Assembly (NCBI RefSeq): GCF_018614975.1
Contig: NZ_JAGGNR010000014.1
Location: forward strand, 395,052-459,051
DNA from: Paenibacillus polymyxa
GTDB lineage: Bacteria > Bacillota > Bacilli > Paenibacillales > Paenibacillaceae
Direction of reading: 5' to 3'
DNA: 64,000 nt
Of the stretch, positions 8,596-18,451 are shown piece by piece. A model generated the notes under the pieces. It was not told where the DNA came from. It made no database searches and was given only the letters and a program-made list of their open reading frames with translations. Position 1 is the stretch's first letter, and every line of letters begins with the position of its first letter. A program made the translations under genes and the position numbers.

Positions 8596-9273
8596 TCAAC
8601 TCCTTACGGCCTGCCAAATATACTTGCATTCTCTTACAGCAAGTCTGCCATTAACCTGATTCTCCTTCAGCTTGGTTTGCAGCTGTTCCTGATATTCCGA
8701 CTGTGTATAATTCGGGTTTCCGGGGATATCGGAAAGAAAGAGGGCAAACTCTTTTTCATTCGAGAAAATCATGAGCGCTTCGTTAAATTCCTCAATCTTT
8801 ATCTTCTCATACGCATTTTTTTCCAATCGCTCACGTACCTTCGTTATATCCGTATGAATACCAATCATAACTCCACCCTTATGCAGCAATCTCCCATGCT
8901 CAATAATGGAAGTTGGACCTCTGCGATCATAGATCAGACCGAATTGCTTATCTGCAAATGGCATCTTTTCTTTAGTGCTGACGCAAACAAATTCTACATT
9001 TGTTATCGTACTTGAATGAAGACTGTTTCGGGCTATCTTGATCATCTCTTCTGAATTATCGAACCCCGTAATGTGATCCGTATATTCCGACATTTTCAAC
9101 GTAAACTCCCCATGTCCACAGCCTGCATCGAGCACGGATGTATACTGAGGCAGAAGCTTAATTAACCGCTCTTCAAAAATATCTTCAGCAGATCGACCTT
9201 CCCATGTATACAACGCTCTACCCTTATAACCGCCATTGCGCCGTGCAATCATATCGTACCATTCCATACTCAT
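8596..9273 (-). CDS. class I SAM-dependent methyltransferase
   Basis: 225-residue methyltransferase. Motif I is VLDAGCGHGEFTLKM, motif II ends in GFDNS, and post-motif DRRGPTSI replaces the usual central strand. The C-terminal region, about residues 150-225, has no family I recognise. The start is the ATG at 9273, giving MSMEWYD, behind AGGAGGG with five-base spacing; the upstream extension of the frame is not needed. Heads the run methyltransferase-cupin-acetyltransferase-DinB-acetyltransferase. Confidence 0.8.
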   Translation of the reverse strand: MSMEWYDMIARRNGGYKGRALYTWEGRSAEDIFEERLIKLLPQYTSVLDAGCGHGEFTLKMSEYTDHITGFDNSEEMIKIARNSLHSSTITNVEFVCVSTKEKMPFADKQFGLIYDRRGPTSIIEHGRLLHKGGVMIGIHTDITKVRERLEKNAYEKIKIEEFNEALMIFSNEKEFALFLSDIPGNPNYTQSEYQEQLQTKLKENQVNGRLAVRECKYIWQAVRS

Positions 9274-9454
9274 AGAGGCCCTCCTAACAAAAACTTCCTT
9301 CATCCAAAACATTCGACATAGACAAGTCGATTCTCCTGTTTGATTCGCGATATATCTTTACTGAAATTTGAAACGCTTCTCCTCCAGTTTCCGTATTAAG
9401 GTCGAAGCCGTATGTATCCCATATAATAAACCATCTGATCTGGAGGTTGAGCGC

Positions 9455-10228
9455 ATGTCATTTTTCAAGAAAATGTTAGCCAGTGTAGGTGTTGGAGCAG
9501 CCAAAGTAAATACAGAATTGCATACACCAGAGGTCACGCCTGGAGGAATTATCTCGGGGGTTGTGTACATTGAAGGTGGAGATGTGGAACAGAACGTAGA
9601 TCGAATCTATCTTTCAATCAAAACCCATTACATACGGGAGCGCGATGATCGTAAAGTAAAAGAAACAGCGGTTATAGCCAAATATTTGCTCACCGAAGGT
9701 TTCACATTGCAGCCTGGAGCCAAATTGGAGAAAGACTTCTCATTTGACCTGCCAGAAAACCTGCCTATTACGCTGCATCGTGCAGAAGTGTGGGTAGAAA
9801 CGGGCCTCGATATCTCAAGCGCTGTAGACCCCTCGGACAAGGATAGATTGCATGTCGTTCCCACTAAAGACATGGACACCGTGCTGGATGCGATCGATAT
9901 TCTGGGCTTCAAGCTGCGTGAAGTGACTAACGACTATGCTCCGAAATTAGGCGGCAATCTGCCATTTGTACAGGAATTTGAATTTGTACCAACAAACAAG
10001 TTCCGTGGGCATCTGGATGAGTTGGAAGTGCTGTTCTATCCGATGGGCGATTCGCTGGAGCTGCTATTACAGATTGATCGCCGTGCTCGTGGACTCAGTG
10101 GAATGTTCTCGGAAGCGATGGGCACGGATGAAAGTTTTGTCCGCCTGCATCTCTATGAACGACATCTGGAGCGGGGTGCGCATTCTGTCGCTCAAGGACT
10201 GGAAGAAGTCATTTCCAAACATATCTAA
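9455..10228 (+). CDS. spo0M: sporulation-control protein Spo0M
   Basis: 257-residue cytosolic arrestin-fold protein that in Bacillus subtilis modulates early sporulation and cell-division-related events. The N-terminus MSFFKKMLASVGVGAAKV is characteristic, followed by HTPEVTPGG and the beta-rich repeats expected of the family. The start is the ATG at 9455 behind TGGAGG; the longer open frame from 9368 is upstream sequence. A TATAAT-like hexamer at 9422-9427 lies just upstream. Divergent from the methyltransferase and closed by a strong terminator. Confidence 0.92.
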   Translation: MSFFKKMLASVGVGAAKVNTELHTPEVTPGGIISGVVYIEGGDVEQNVDRIYLSIKTHYIRERDDRKVKETAVIAKYLLTEGFTLQPGAKLEKDFSFDLPENLPITLHRAEVWVETGLDISSAVDPSDKDRLHVVPTKDMDTVLDAIDILGFKLREVTNDYAPKLGGNLPFVQEFEFVPTNKFRGHLDELEVLFYPMGDSLELLLQIDRRARGLSGMFSEAMGTDESFVRLHLYERHLERGAHSVAQGLEEVISKHI

Positions 10229-10251
10229 TCTATAGTTTGTGTTAACGAATA

Positions 10252-10300
10252 AAAAACCGTCCTCTATCAGACAACTCTGATGAAGGACGGTTTTTCCCTT
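10252..10300 (+). terminator. bidirectional rho-independent terminator
   Basis: Twelve-base stem AAAAACCGTCCT / AGGACGGTTTTT around a 20-base loop. Flanked by A and T tracts, it serves both spo0M (plus) and the convergent mannosyl-PTS operon (minus). Confidence 0.92.
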
Positions 10301-10398
10301 TTCAAAGAGGGAATCAAAAAAATTGGGGGATAACAGCGATTGGAAGGTTGTTCTTTACTCGGAGTATCCGTGTAATTATCAATGAGTGAACGTATATA

Positions 10399-12366
10399 TT
10401 AATACACTTCGGTACTTTTCAGACTCAACGTTTCACATACAAGCTGCGCAAAGTCATCAAAGCTGTCGCAGGATCGCAGGCTTTCCAGCTTCTCCTCCTG
10501 CCGGATCAATTCTACAAACAGATCATAGATCCCCATCGCCTGTTCGTAATCCTCTTTGCAAATGGATAACATAAATACAGCATGTACTTCATTCTCCTCA
10601 TCCCACGGAATCGGCTTCTCGAGCAGACATACCGATACGGTCGTACGAGTTGAACTCAGCTCCATGGGATGTGGAATGGCCATGCCTCTTCCGAGCGCGG
10701 TTGAAGCCATCTTTTCCCGCTCCTGCACAGCTGGCCAGAACTGCTCCGTCACGATTCCCTTCTCCAACAGTACCCCGCTCATCTCAGCCATAAGTGTCAT
10801 TTTGTCAGGCTGATCAGACCGAAACATGAACAACTCCGGATCAAAGTAACGCAGCAGCGTCATTTCCTCCTGTTCATCACTGGTTCGCACCAGGTGAGTG
10901 ATCGTTGCCATGTCGCGTTCTGATGGAATTGCAGCAATCACAGCCGATGGCTTGCCTTTGGACTCGCGTAACCGGATCGTGGAAATGACCAAGTCTTCGG
11001 GCACACTCCCCATCTCCTCGTACTCCCGCAGCGAAACTACACGTGAGACCTCCAATTCCGCAAATAAAGAACGCAATCTCGATTCAAGAATACGGGCTGT
11101 GCCATATCCTGACCCACAGACCAGCAACACGGATTTCCTTTTGCCATGAGGAATCTGGTATTTACGTTCCAATGCCGCACCAATGTGAAGAGCCAGGTAA
11201 CCAATCTCGCTGTCATTAATTTCGTAAGGTACGTATGTCTGTAGCTGTTTCACTGCACTGATCGTAATCTCATAGGCCAGCGGATAATATTTACGGATAT
11301 GTCCCAGCAGTGGATTCCGCATATTCATGCCATGTTCCAGCCGTGTAATCATGGGCTTCAGATGGGCATACAGATCATTCGGCAAGCGTTCATCATCACG
11401 CAGATCATAGGTGTACCGATCATAGATATGACCCAGCATCTGTTGTACAGCAACGTATAACGGGTCACTTCGAAGTCCATCCCAATCGGTAGCGGTCATC
11501 TTTTTGCTAACAATATGCAGCAACAGATAATTTCGCTCTCCAACTGGACAATGGATGGAATATAACAACTCCAGATCCTGAATAATCTGCTGCGCAAGTT
11601 GCTGGTCCTGCAGATTCGCTTCCACTTTCTCGAATTGCTCCAGTTCATACCCCTGTTTAATACGCAATACCATAACAGCCAGATGCGTAATCAGATCTTT
11701 CAGGGCCACATCTGCAATACGAACATCCTGTTGGCCTACATGGCGAATGACGATCTCGCGGATGTGCTCGGGTTCAATCGGGTACAGCAATCGTCCCTGT
11801 GCAGCTGTCATGCCTTCCGGTTCCAGTTCTTCATCTCGCGCATCGGCATATTCGGCCAGACAATAACGGAACCTTTGCTCGTCTCCAACAACCTTCACAC
11901 CATGCCCCGGCTTGATCTGAAGCTGAAGCTGGTAGTTCTCCAGAATTTGACGAATGATTTTCAAATCATTGTTCATTGTTGCACGGCTTATAAACAGCTG
12001 ATCAGCGAGGTCTTCCATCTTGATATGACCCGGTTCACCAAGCAGCTTGAACAATTCATAACGTATGCGTTCATCCGGTGAACCAGGTACGGGTGCGCCT
12101 GCTTGCCGATCATCCTGTCGTTCCTCCAGCAGTTCATCATACCTCTTCGCATCATTCACACGAATGGAATATCCCTGCCCACGCTTGGATTCCAGGCTCC
12201 CGCCATACCCCGCAAGGATATGATCCAGCTTTTTCAGATCATCCCGAATGGTACGTACGGTAACCTCCAGCTTGTCTGCAAGTGCTTGGCTCGTCCAAGC
12301 CTGTTCCTGTCCTTCACCATGAATGAGGTGGAACAGCTTTTTCAACCGTTTGGTGGGAAAAATCAT
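10399..12366 (-). CDS. BglG/ManR-type PRD transcriptional activator with EIIB and EIIA domains
   Basis: 655-residue PTS-controlled regulator. Order: N-terminal HTH (about 1-65), second HTH (about 95-150), two PTS regulation domains (about 185-400), a GatB-like EIIB domain with its cysteine in LLVCGSGYGTAR (about 415), and a fructose-type EIIA domain with the phosphorylatable histidine in GRGMAIPHPMEL (about 565). This is the ManR/MtlR architecture. It should activate the operon in which it is the last gene, its activity set by phosphorylation from HPr and the operon's own EIIB. The cognate sugar, probably a mannosyl compound such as mannosylglycerate, is inferred from the GH38 enzyme next to it. 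Confidence 0.9.
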   Translation of the reverse strand: MIFPTKRLKKLFHLIHGEGQEQAWTSQALADKLEVTVRTIRDDLKKLDHILAGYGGSLESKRGQGYSIRVNDAKRYDELLEERQDDRQAGAPVPGSPDERIRYELFKLLGEPGHIKMEDLADQLFISRATMNNDLKIIRQILENYQLQLQIKPGHGVKVVGDEQRFRYCLAEYADARDEELEPEGMTAAQGRLLYPIEPEHIREIVIRHVGQQDVRIADVALKDLITHLAVMVLRIKQGYELEQFEKVEANLQDQQLAQQIIQDLELLYSIHCPVGERNYLLLHIVSKKMTATDWDGLRSDPLYVAVQQMLGHIYDRYTYDLRDDERLPNDLYAHLKPMITRLEHGMNMRNPLLGHIRKYYPLAYEITISAVKQLQTYVPYEINDSEIGYLALHIGAALERKYQIPHGKRKSVLLVCGSGYGTARILESRLRSLFAELEVSRVVSLREYEEMGSVPEDLVISTIRLRESKGKPSAVIAAIPSERDMATITHLVRTSDEQEEMTLLRYFDPELFMFRSDQPDKMTLMAEMSGVLLEKGIVTEQFWPAVQEREKMASTALGRGMAIPHPMELSSTRTTVSVCLLEKPIPWDEENEVHAVFMLSICKEDYEQAMGIYDLFVELIRQEEKLESLRSCDSFDDFAQLVCETLSLKSTEVY

Positions 12367-12418
12367 ACCGATATCCGACCTCCCTTCTGATCAAATTTGT
12401 GTATAACTAAAGTTCACC

Positions 12419-15097
12419 TTATATCGATACAAGTACAGTCATCAATTTACAATGTGCCAGTTCTGGCAAACGAACGACCTCTTCTCCATCGGTTAACTTC
12501 TGCTGAGGCGCAAGTGACTGTTCAGCAAGAGATACACGCTCTACATGTACAGGCTGATTAAAGTGCATGTTCACGTTTGCAGACTGTGACAAATACGGAT
12601 TGAAGACACGTACAATGTATCCGTTACTCTGCTCTGCTTTCTTGAAGCTGCTTAACACCACGTTGGAATCGTCGCTGAACGACATCAGGCTGTAGTCTGT
12701 ATCAAGAACACGTGCCTCATCGCGGAAAGCAAAGATCAGACGTCCGTTCAAAAAGTCGCATAGCTGATAACTGCTGATCGGTGTCAAATATTCACGTGCA
12801 GCACGCGCAACATTCGCTTCGTCGAATCCGTAAGCCTGGATATGCAGGCCAAAGGTAAAGGAGAGCTCGCCAAGCAATTGCGCGTCAGGTGTTGCTACAA
12901 TTTTCTCACCGGAGGCCCGGCCGGGACGATACAACAGGTTTTCCTTACCCATGAAACCGAATGTGCGGAACAAGGTCAGGGCAATGGTATCCATTTGCTC
13001 GCCAATAATCTCATACTCACGTACACCTTCCGTCATCACAGCCATACCATGCGAACCGTTGTTCAACCCGGCATAACTCTGCATCGCTTCAATGGTGATC
13101 GGTTTCTCCTGCCATTGTTCGCGCTCCCATACCTCCACTTCTGGCAATGAGGTTGGACGAGCAATGACACCAAACGGCTGATCTGCAATAGATAGAGCGG
13201 AAGCAATGCCTGTATCAAAAAGGACACGCAGACGGTGACTGAACACCTCATTCTGCACCTGAACGTGGAAGCGGATCAGCTTCTCTCCTTTGCGAAGAGA
13301 TATCTGCACCTGCATTGGCAATGCCCCCGACGTGATGCCTGCGGCGCGCTCTTCCAGATCGTAGGGAACATCCAGCGTGAAACGCAGGGATAGCGTCTGA
13401 GATACAGACGTTTGGGTCGTCGTTGTGCTCATCTGGCTGCCTGCCGAAGAAACAATCAGGTCCCGCTCTGGTGGAGAATAGTTGTAGGAATCTCCGTCAT
13501 CCCCGTTATCTTCAAAGACCATTTGATCCGCATACACTTGGCCTGACCGCTTGTCCGTAATTTGCAAGGCGCCGTTTGCTTGCAGCGCAATGGTGAAATG
13601 TTCATTTTCAATCGTGTCTCCGTTACGTCGCTCAATGACAGGTGCAGCGCCCTGACTGAAATCAAAAACAATCTGGGTGTAACCCATTGCCGGGACTTCT
13701 TGCAATTCCACCAGCAGCTTCGCGCGATATACGCGTTCCGGCAGATGCACTTCGCGGCTTGGATTGAGATCGATGTGCTGTCCAAGCACATAATCGGTCT
13801 GGTCTACTTTTTCCACTATGGTGTAGGCCAGCTCGCGCCCCTTCGTATCCCGAATCACAAAGGATTCTTCCGGAATATAAGCTTCGATCTCGGTAACCCC
13901 ACCTCGCACATACGGTAGCGTATTGAACAGGGTGAACGCAAATGTCTCCTCCTGCTGAATCGTTGAAGCAATCATCCGCATATGCAGGTCGAGCAGATTC
14001 AGTGCGATATCATAGGCCTGTTTGTAACGGAACGCAACGTCCTGATTCGTTGTATCGCTGTTGCAACCGCCGATGCTGTCATGTGCCGCATTCTCAAACA
14101 ACAGCTTCCAGATGTCCTCAACAATGCGATGCGGGTAATCATGCCCGAGAGAATGGCTAATCGCAAGTACCGGTTCGAGCGTATTGGCGATCAGATTCTC
14201 AATCCGGTTGTTCTGCTGCTTGAGATCGGCACGGGTGGAGAAAATGGACTTGTGGATTCGCATGTGCTTGGCTTCCATTAGTTCGCCCCGAAGTACAGGC
14301 AGATCTTGACTATCCGCTTCGATCTCCGCCAGAAAACGTTCCGGTTCATTCATCACATATTCACGTGCTGTATCCAGCGCATTGAAGCGGTTAATCAACT
14401 CCGGCAGGTTCAACCGGACAGGAGCCTGATCAAACCCGTTGGGGAAATAGATATGTCTAGTGGAGGCTTTGCGTTCAAGCGCACCAATTTGTTTCTCCAG
14501 ATAAGGGATCAGATCTTCCTCATTTTCCGGAATGCTACCGCCGTAGTAATACCCGAATGGCATCTGTACAGCAAATACACGACTGCCATCCGATCCTTCC
14601 CACGTAAACTCGGTATGTGGATTCGTATTATCTGATACGCCTCTCCAGAACAGGAACCGTTCAATGCCAAACTCCTGATAGATTTGCGGCATCTGTGCCG
14701 ATTGTCCAAACGCATCCGGGACATAACCAACCTTCATTGCGTGTCCGTATTTTTGTGCTGTTTCCATACCATAATACAGGTTTCGAACCATGGATTCACT
14801 GGAAATAACCAATTGATCCGTCTGTGTATACCAAGGTCCAGTCATCAGTCGTTTGGATGAAACCAGTTGGCGGATCCGTTCCTCATCTTCGGGACACCAG
14901 CGGATGTAATCATCCAGCAGAGAGCCTTGTGCATCCAGCAGGTAATAATGAAATCCTTCGATATTCTCCAGTGCGTTCAATACTTCCTTGACGTGTTTGA
15001 CGAGATACACTTTGGAACGGGAGGTTGTAAAATACCATTCCCGGTCCCAGTGTGTATGTGGAATCACATGTACTTTGGTACGATTTCTCTCACTCAT
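12419..15097 (-). CDS. GH38 alpha-mannosidase, MngB-like
   Basis: 892-residue glycoside hydrolase family 38 enzyme. The metal-binding start IPHTHWDREWY is at residues 12-22 and the nucleophile aspartate is in GYVPDAFGQ near residue 127; NAAHDSIGGCNSD holds further active-site residues. The whole chain aligns in my reading with Escherichia coli MngB, 2-O-mannosyl-glycerate hydrolase (877 residues), including RHIYFPNGFDQAP and GPWYTQTD. It would hydrolyse the 6-phosphorylated product of the adjacent PTS in the cytosol. Exact substrate is inferred. Twenty-six bases downstream of the EIIC gene. Confidence 0.9.
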   Translation of the reverse strand: MSERNRTKVHVIPHTHWDREWYFTTSRSKVYLVKHVKEVLNALENIEGFHYYLLDAQGSLLDDYIRWCPEDEERIRQLVSSKRLMTGPWYTQTDQLVISSESMVRNLYYGMETAQKYGHAMKVGYVPDAFGQSAQMPQIYQEFGIERFLFWRGVSDNTNPHTEFTWEGSDGSRVFAVQMPFGYYYGGSIPENEEDLIPYLEKQIGALERKASTRHIYFPNGFDQAPVRLNLPELINRFNALDTAREYVMNEPERFLAEIEADSQDLPVLRGELMEAKHMRIHKSIFSTRADLKQQNNRIENLIANTLEPVLAISHSLGHDYPHRIVEDIWKLLFENAAHDSIGGCNSDTTNQDVAFRYKQAYDIALNLLDLHMRMIASTIQQEETFAFTLFNTLPYVRGGVTEIEAYIPEESFVIRDTKGRELAYTIVEKVDQTDYVLGQHIDLNPSREVHLPERVYRAKLLVELQEVPAMGYTQIVFDFSQGAAPVIERRNGDTIENEHFTIALQANGALQITDKRSGQVYADQMVFEDNGDDGDSYNYSPPERDLIVSSAGSQMSTTTTQTSVSQTLSLRFTLDVPYDLEERAAGITSGALPMQVQISLRKGEKLIRFHVQVQNEVFSHRLRVLFDTGIASALSIADQPFGVIARPTSLPEVEVWEREQWQEKPITIEAMQSYAGLNNGSHGMAVMTEGVREYEIIGEQMDTIALTLFRTFGFMGKENLLYRPGRASGEKIVATPDAQLLGELSFTFGLHIQAYGFDEANVARAAREYLTPISSYQLCDFLNGRLIFAFRDEARVLDTDYSLMSFSDDSNVVLSSFKKAEQSNGYIVRVFNPYLSQSANVNMHFNQPVHVERVSLAEQSLAPQQKLTDGEEVVRLPELAHCKLMTVLVSI

Positions 15098-15123
15098 ATC
15101 TCTATATCCCTCCAGATGCTTTT

Positions 15124-16242
15124 TTAATCAAAAACGAGTTCGATTTCTTCCCCGTTTTTCTTCACCGAAGCCTCCTGAGTCTTGGCAGGCTGTTTCTCTT
15201 CTTCATCACGGAAGTTCACCAGCATGGTGCCTCCCGCCACGATTAATGCGCCAACAATGCCTCCGGCGAGGTACGCGATTGGAGTACCTACCGATACAGC
15301 CCCATATAAGCCGCCGATTGGTGGCATGATGATATGTGCTCCCAGCAATGCGGTCAGGGCAGCACCCGTTGCACAGGCAAACATGTTGACCAGAATCATC
15401 TTGGCAGGGTTACGCAGTGTAAACGGAATAGCACCTTCCGTGATACCGATCACACCCATAATCACTGCACCTTTTCCCGCTTCCTGATAGGTTTTGGAAA
15501 AACGTTTCTTCATCAGCAATGTCGCCAAGCCATAACCAAGCGGCGGAATGCAGATGGCAATATTAATGAAAATATTCGGCAGATAGACACCGGACAGGAA
15601 CAGGGCGTTGCCTGCCATCCATGCCGCTTTGTTGACAGGTCCGCCGAGATCGAATCCGATCATCGCTCCTAGAATAATCGCAAGTAGAACGGTATTCGTT
15701 CCACTCTGGCTCATGTTTTGAACCCATGCAATGAGATACTCATTCAGTGCGCCCAGCGGGCCACCCAGAATGACCGCCATCAGAAATCCGGTTAAACCAA
15801 CGGTAATCAGCGGTAAAATAATTAACGGTACCGAGCCGGCAGCCGGTCCTGTAATCTTGACTTTGTTTTTGACCCACAAGGTGATATATCCGGCAAAAAA
15901 ACCGGAGATCAATGCGCCCAGGAAACCGGCGTTGGTCTGCTGTGCCAGCACCCCGCCGATCAGACCTGCGGCCAGCGCAGGTTTGTCGGCAATGGAGTAC
16001 GCAATGTAACCGGACAGGACAATCGTTAATAGTCCGATGCCGCTCCATCCTACATTTTGCACGAGATATAAAATATGCAAGAATCCGCTTCCATCTTTGT
16101 ACGGATCAAGATCAGTAATGCCCATTGTTAGTGCGATAATTTTACATATGGCAACGACCAGGGAACCCGCGATAATGACCGGCAGCAGATAGGAGATGCC
16201 TGTCATTAGATGTGTTTTTGCTTCACCAAACCATTTTCTCAT
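15124..16242 (-). CDS. fructose-family PTS EIIC permease
   Basis: 372-residue membrane component of a fructose/mannosylglycerate-type PTS permease. About nine hydrophobic segments can be followed; GGPVNKAAW and GITEGAIPFTLRNP are the conserved EIIC sugar-site motifs of the Fru family. The polypeptide carries no EIIA or EIIB; those are separate genes immediately upstream. A hydrophilic tail after about residue 345 lacks a known domain. An AGGAG-type ribosome binding site precedes the ATG. Confidence 0.9.
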   Translation of the reverse strand: MRKWFGEAKTHLMTGISYLLPVIIAGSLVVAICKIIALTMGITDLDPYKDGSGFLHILYLVQNVGWSGIGLLTIVLSGYIAYSIADKPALAAGLIGGVLAQQTNAGFLGALISGFFAGYITLWVKNKVKITGPAAGSVPLIILPLITVGLTGFLMAVILGGPLGALNEYLIAWVQNMSQSGTNTVLLAIILGAMIGFDLGGPVNKAAWMAGNALFLSGVYLPNIFINIAICIPPLGYGLATLLMKKRFSKTYQEAGKGAVIMGVIGITEGAIPFTLRNPAKMILVNMFACATGAALTALLGAHIIMPPIGGLYGAVSVGTPIAYLAGGIVGALIVAGGTMLVNFRDEEEKQPAKTQEASVKKNGEEIELVFD

Positions 16243-16270
16243 CGTACTCTCTCCTCATGTGGAAGGTGGG

Positions 16271-16588
16271 TTAAGCTTGTGCGTTCACAGCCTCGACGGC
16301 TTTGGTTAATACCGCTTCTGCCTGACTTACGGCATGACCGATTTTGACACGAACAACTTTTTTATCGCCAAACCGATCCATGTCCTTCACCGTTTGATCC
16401 GCTGCAATCAGGACAAAATTCGCTGCAGCAATGTCTTCCTCCGTCAGCTTATTAACTTGTCCCATGGCTCCCTGCTGTTCCACTTTGATCTCGTATCCCA
16501 GTTGCTGAGCTGCTTTCTCCAATGCTTTGGCGGCCATCGGGGTATGCGCGAGACCTGCGATACATGACGTTACACCTACGATTTTCAT
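16271..16588 (-). CDS. fructose-family PTS EIIB
   Basis: 105-residue phosphotransferase. The phosphorylated cysteine is in VTSCIAGLAHTPMAA near residue 8, the signature of the Fru-type EIIB subfamily. It passes phosphate from the EIIA encoded just upstream to the sugar carried by the EIIC. Start and EIIA stop overlap by one base (TAATG). Confidence 0.92.
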   Translation of the reverse strand: MKIVGVTSCIAGLAHTPMAAKALEKAAQQLGYEIKVEQQGAMGQVNKLTEEDIAAANFVLIAADQTVKDMDRFGDKKVVRVKIGHAVSQAEAVLTKAVEAVNAQA

Positions 16589-17043
16589 TATGACACCAGT
16601 CCTTCCGTATATTGATGAAGCAACCTATATACATCTTCCGGCTGCATCGCTTCTGCGATGGCCTCTTTGAATGAATCTTCCAGCAATAAGGTGGCAAGTG
16701 AAGAGATGATTTGCAGATGGGATACGTCTACATGACCTTTAGGCACAAGGATGGCAAAAATATATTTTACCGGCTTGCCGTCATGAGATTCCCAATCAAT
16801 GGGCTCCCGCAATCGAATAACCATCACTGCCGGACGTGTTACAACTTCACTCTGGGTATGGGGAATCGCAAAGTGATCCTGAAGTCCAGTGGAGTAGACA
16901 CGTTCGCGTTCCCACAGATCAGCCGTAAGTTGTGCACAGTTTGTAGTGATGCTGTAACGTTCTGCCTCCGCAGATATAAAATCCAATACATCCTCTTTAC
17001 TATGCAATGTCTGATCGAGATAAATCTGATTGGTTGTAATCAT
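16588..17043 (-). CDS. fructose/mannitol-family PTS EIIA
   Basis: 151-residue EIIA. The phosphorylatable histidine is in HFAIPHTQSEVV near residue 61. Starting at the ATG at 17043 gives MITTNQIYLD behind a GGAGG about a dozen bases upstream; a longer open frame to 17076 is Arg/Glu-rich leader and unlikely to be coding. First gene of the operon EIIA-EIIB-EIIC-mannosidase-regulator. Confidence 0.9.
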   Translation of the reverse strand: MITTNQIYLDQTLHSKEDVLDFISAEAERYSITTNCAQLTADLWERERVYSTGLQDHFAIPHTQSEVVTRPAVMVIRLREPIDWESHDGKPVKYIFAILVPKGHVDVSHLQIISSLATLLLEDSFKEAIAEAMQPEDVYRLLHQYTEGLVS

Positions 17044-17079
17044 GATCTCTGTCTCTCCTCCTCTCTCTCTATCCAAAAC

Positions 17080-17094
17080 GATAAGCGCTTACAA
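17080..17094 (-). promoter_or_regulatory. candidate cre (CcpA) site
   Basis: TTGTAAGCGCTTATC on the minus strand, centred on the AAGCGCTT palindrome. It matches the catabolite-response consensus WTGNAANCGNWNNCW except for its last two positions. It lies about 40 bases upstream of the EIIA start, consistent with glucose repression of the mannosyl-PTS operon. Confidence 0.7.
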
Positions 17095-17204
17095 GATCAT
17101 TGTAACGGATTCTTCCTTGACCTTGGATCTAGAAAATTTCCCCTTCGAAGCGGAAAAACATTAGCGCATAGATTCGAATGGAACCAGACCACATCCTGGA
17201 ATGA

Positions 17205-17231
17205 CAAAAACCCCGAGTCGGTTGACTCAGG
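17205..17231 (-). terminator. terminator of the small membrane protein gene
   Basis: On the minus strand CCCTGAGTC-AACC-GACTCGGGG followed by TTTTTG, about 85 bases after the stop of the 97-residue protein and ahead of the PTS promoter. Confidence 0.75.
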
Positions 17232-17314
17232 GCAGGGTTCAGCGGGTTATACAGCAACAGGACTGTACAATGATAACCGGACAGCAGTATATCATATTTC
17301 ATGGATGTCCGATC

Positions 17315-17608
17315 TCAAGATTGCTTTGTCCAGCGCTGTAAAGCTGATCGAAGGCCGTAATATGCAGCGGCGAGCAAAATGAATCCGGCAACAGCCATGA
17401 TCATGGATGTTGTGTCCCATCGAACAAGGGTTCCAAAAGCAACCTTGGATTGCAATGGGGTACCGGAAGAAGCAGTGTTCGTCAGATCAGGTACGTAATT
17501 CATGGTCATGATCATGCCTTGAACGACATTCCAGGCTACAAAACCAATGATGAATAACAGGGTAACCAGAACGGATTCTATCGCTAATCGTTTGTTCACG
17601 CTTGTCAT
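17315..17608 (-). CDS. small two-TM membrane protein of unknown function
   Basis: 97-residue protein with two hydrophobic helices at about residues 12-32 and 70-87 and an outside loop of about 35 residues. A consensus AGGAGG lies close before the ATG. No family recognised and no link to the flanking genes is visible beyond being followed by its own terminator. Confidence 0.7.
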   Translation of the reverse strand: MTSVNKRLAIESVLVTLLFIIGFVAWNVVQGMIMTMNYVPDLTNTASSGTPLQSKVAFGTLVRWDTTSMIMAVAGFILLAAAYYGLRSALQRWTKQS

Positions 17609-17667
17609 TTTGCCTCCTCAACTATGGTTATGAAGGATTTATTTCTTGAAACAAAATCTCTTATCAT

Positions 17668-18237
17668 TTAATTAGACAAGAATTGCTCGATGTCCTGTTT
17701 TAGACGATCTTTATTGGCATCCACATATTGATACAGCAGATCGAAGCTTTCTTCGTTATCCGCTTGCATACTTAAATTCGCGGCTTCTAGTTCAATCTGC
17801 TGTAATACCTCATGAATCTGTTCCCCGTGTGTTTGCAGGCTTGTCGTGATATCATCTTCGGACAGGCCATTCACATGTTCTCGTAATTGCCCGTGCGTTA
17901 CGCCGCTTTCGGACAACATCTGCTCTATTTTCTTCAGGATCACAGCATCTGCATCATTGCCGATCCGCTCCATCGCTGTTATGGTCTCACCCAGATACTG
18001 CCCACAGGCATTCTCAAGGAAACCGGTCATGCCGTTCATGGATAACTCCGTATCCAGATCGATGAGTAGAATGGTATCTCGCAATACTTGCGGAAGTTTC
18101 GGCCCACTCTCTCGAATCGTCGCAAATTCAGCCCGATAAAGGTCCATGGCAATACTGGCCACAACTTCTTCACCCGACATCTCATCAAGCTGATCGAGTG
18201 GTAACAATTCCTGCAGTTCTTCCTGTAACTTGTTCAT
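17668..18237 (-). CDS. DMP19/DUF4375 family protein
   Basis: 189-residue acidic protein. The segment GMTGFLENACGQYLGETI followed by IEQML resembles the DUF4375 domain of DMP19, a Neisseria DNA-mimic protein that sequesters a repressor. The strong negative charge (many D and E, few K and R) fits a mimic-like protein, but the DNA-mimic role is inferred only from family. AGGAGG sits nine bases before the ATG. Confidence 0.72.
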   Translation of the reverse strand: MNKLQEELQELLPLDQLDEMSGEEVVASIAMDLYRAEFATIRESGPKLPQVLRDTILLIDLDTELSMNGMTGFLENACGQYLGETITAMERIGNDADAVILKKIEQMLSESGVTHGQLREHVNGLSEDDITTSLQTHGEQIHEVLQQIELEAANLSMQADNEESFDLLYQYVDANKDRLKQDIEQFLSN

Positions 18238-18451
18238 CTTTCTCTGCCTCCTGTATCTCTCTGTCTATATATACGCCGACACGTTATTACATCATAGCAG
18301 AATACGCTATACAAGTTGAGCTTATGAAATTTGGTATGATGTATTCAGTTATCAGATTTACAGGGAATATCGTCAAGTTAACGTGCACTTGACCTCGGGA
18401 AAATGTTCCGCTGTTATGATCTTGGCATCACGAGTCTTGGGAGGGGTAATG

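Noticed and set aside
12842..14281. Several plus-strand open frames opposite the mannosidase gene
   Set aside because: They are antisense shadows of a GC-biased coding gene, without ribosome binding sites or recognisable domains.
15740..16048. Open frame inside the PTS EIIC gene
   Set aside because: Shadow of a strongly supported membrane protein gene on the same strand in another frame; composition not protein-like.
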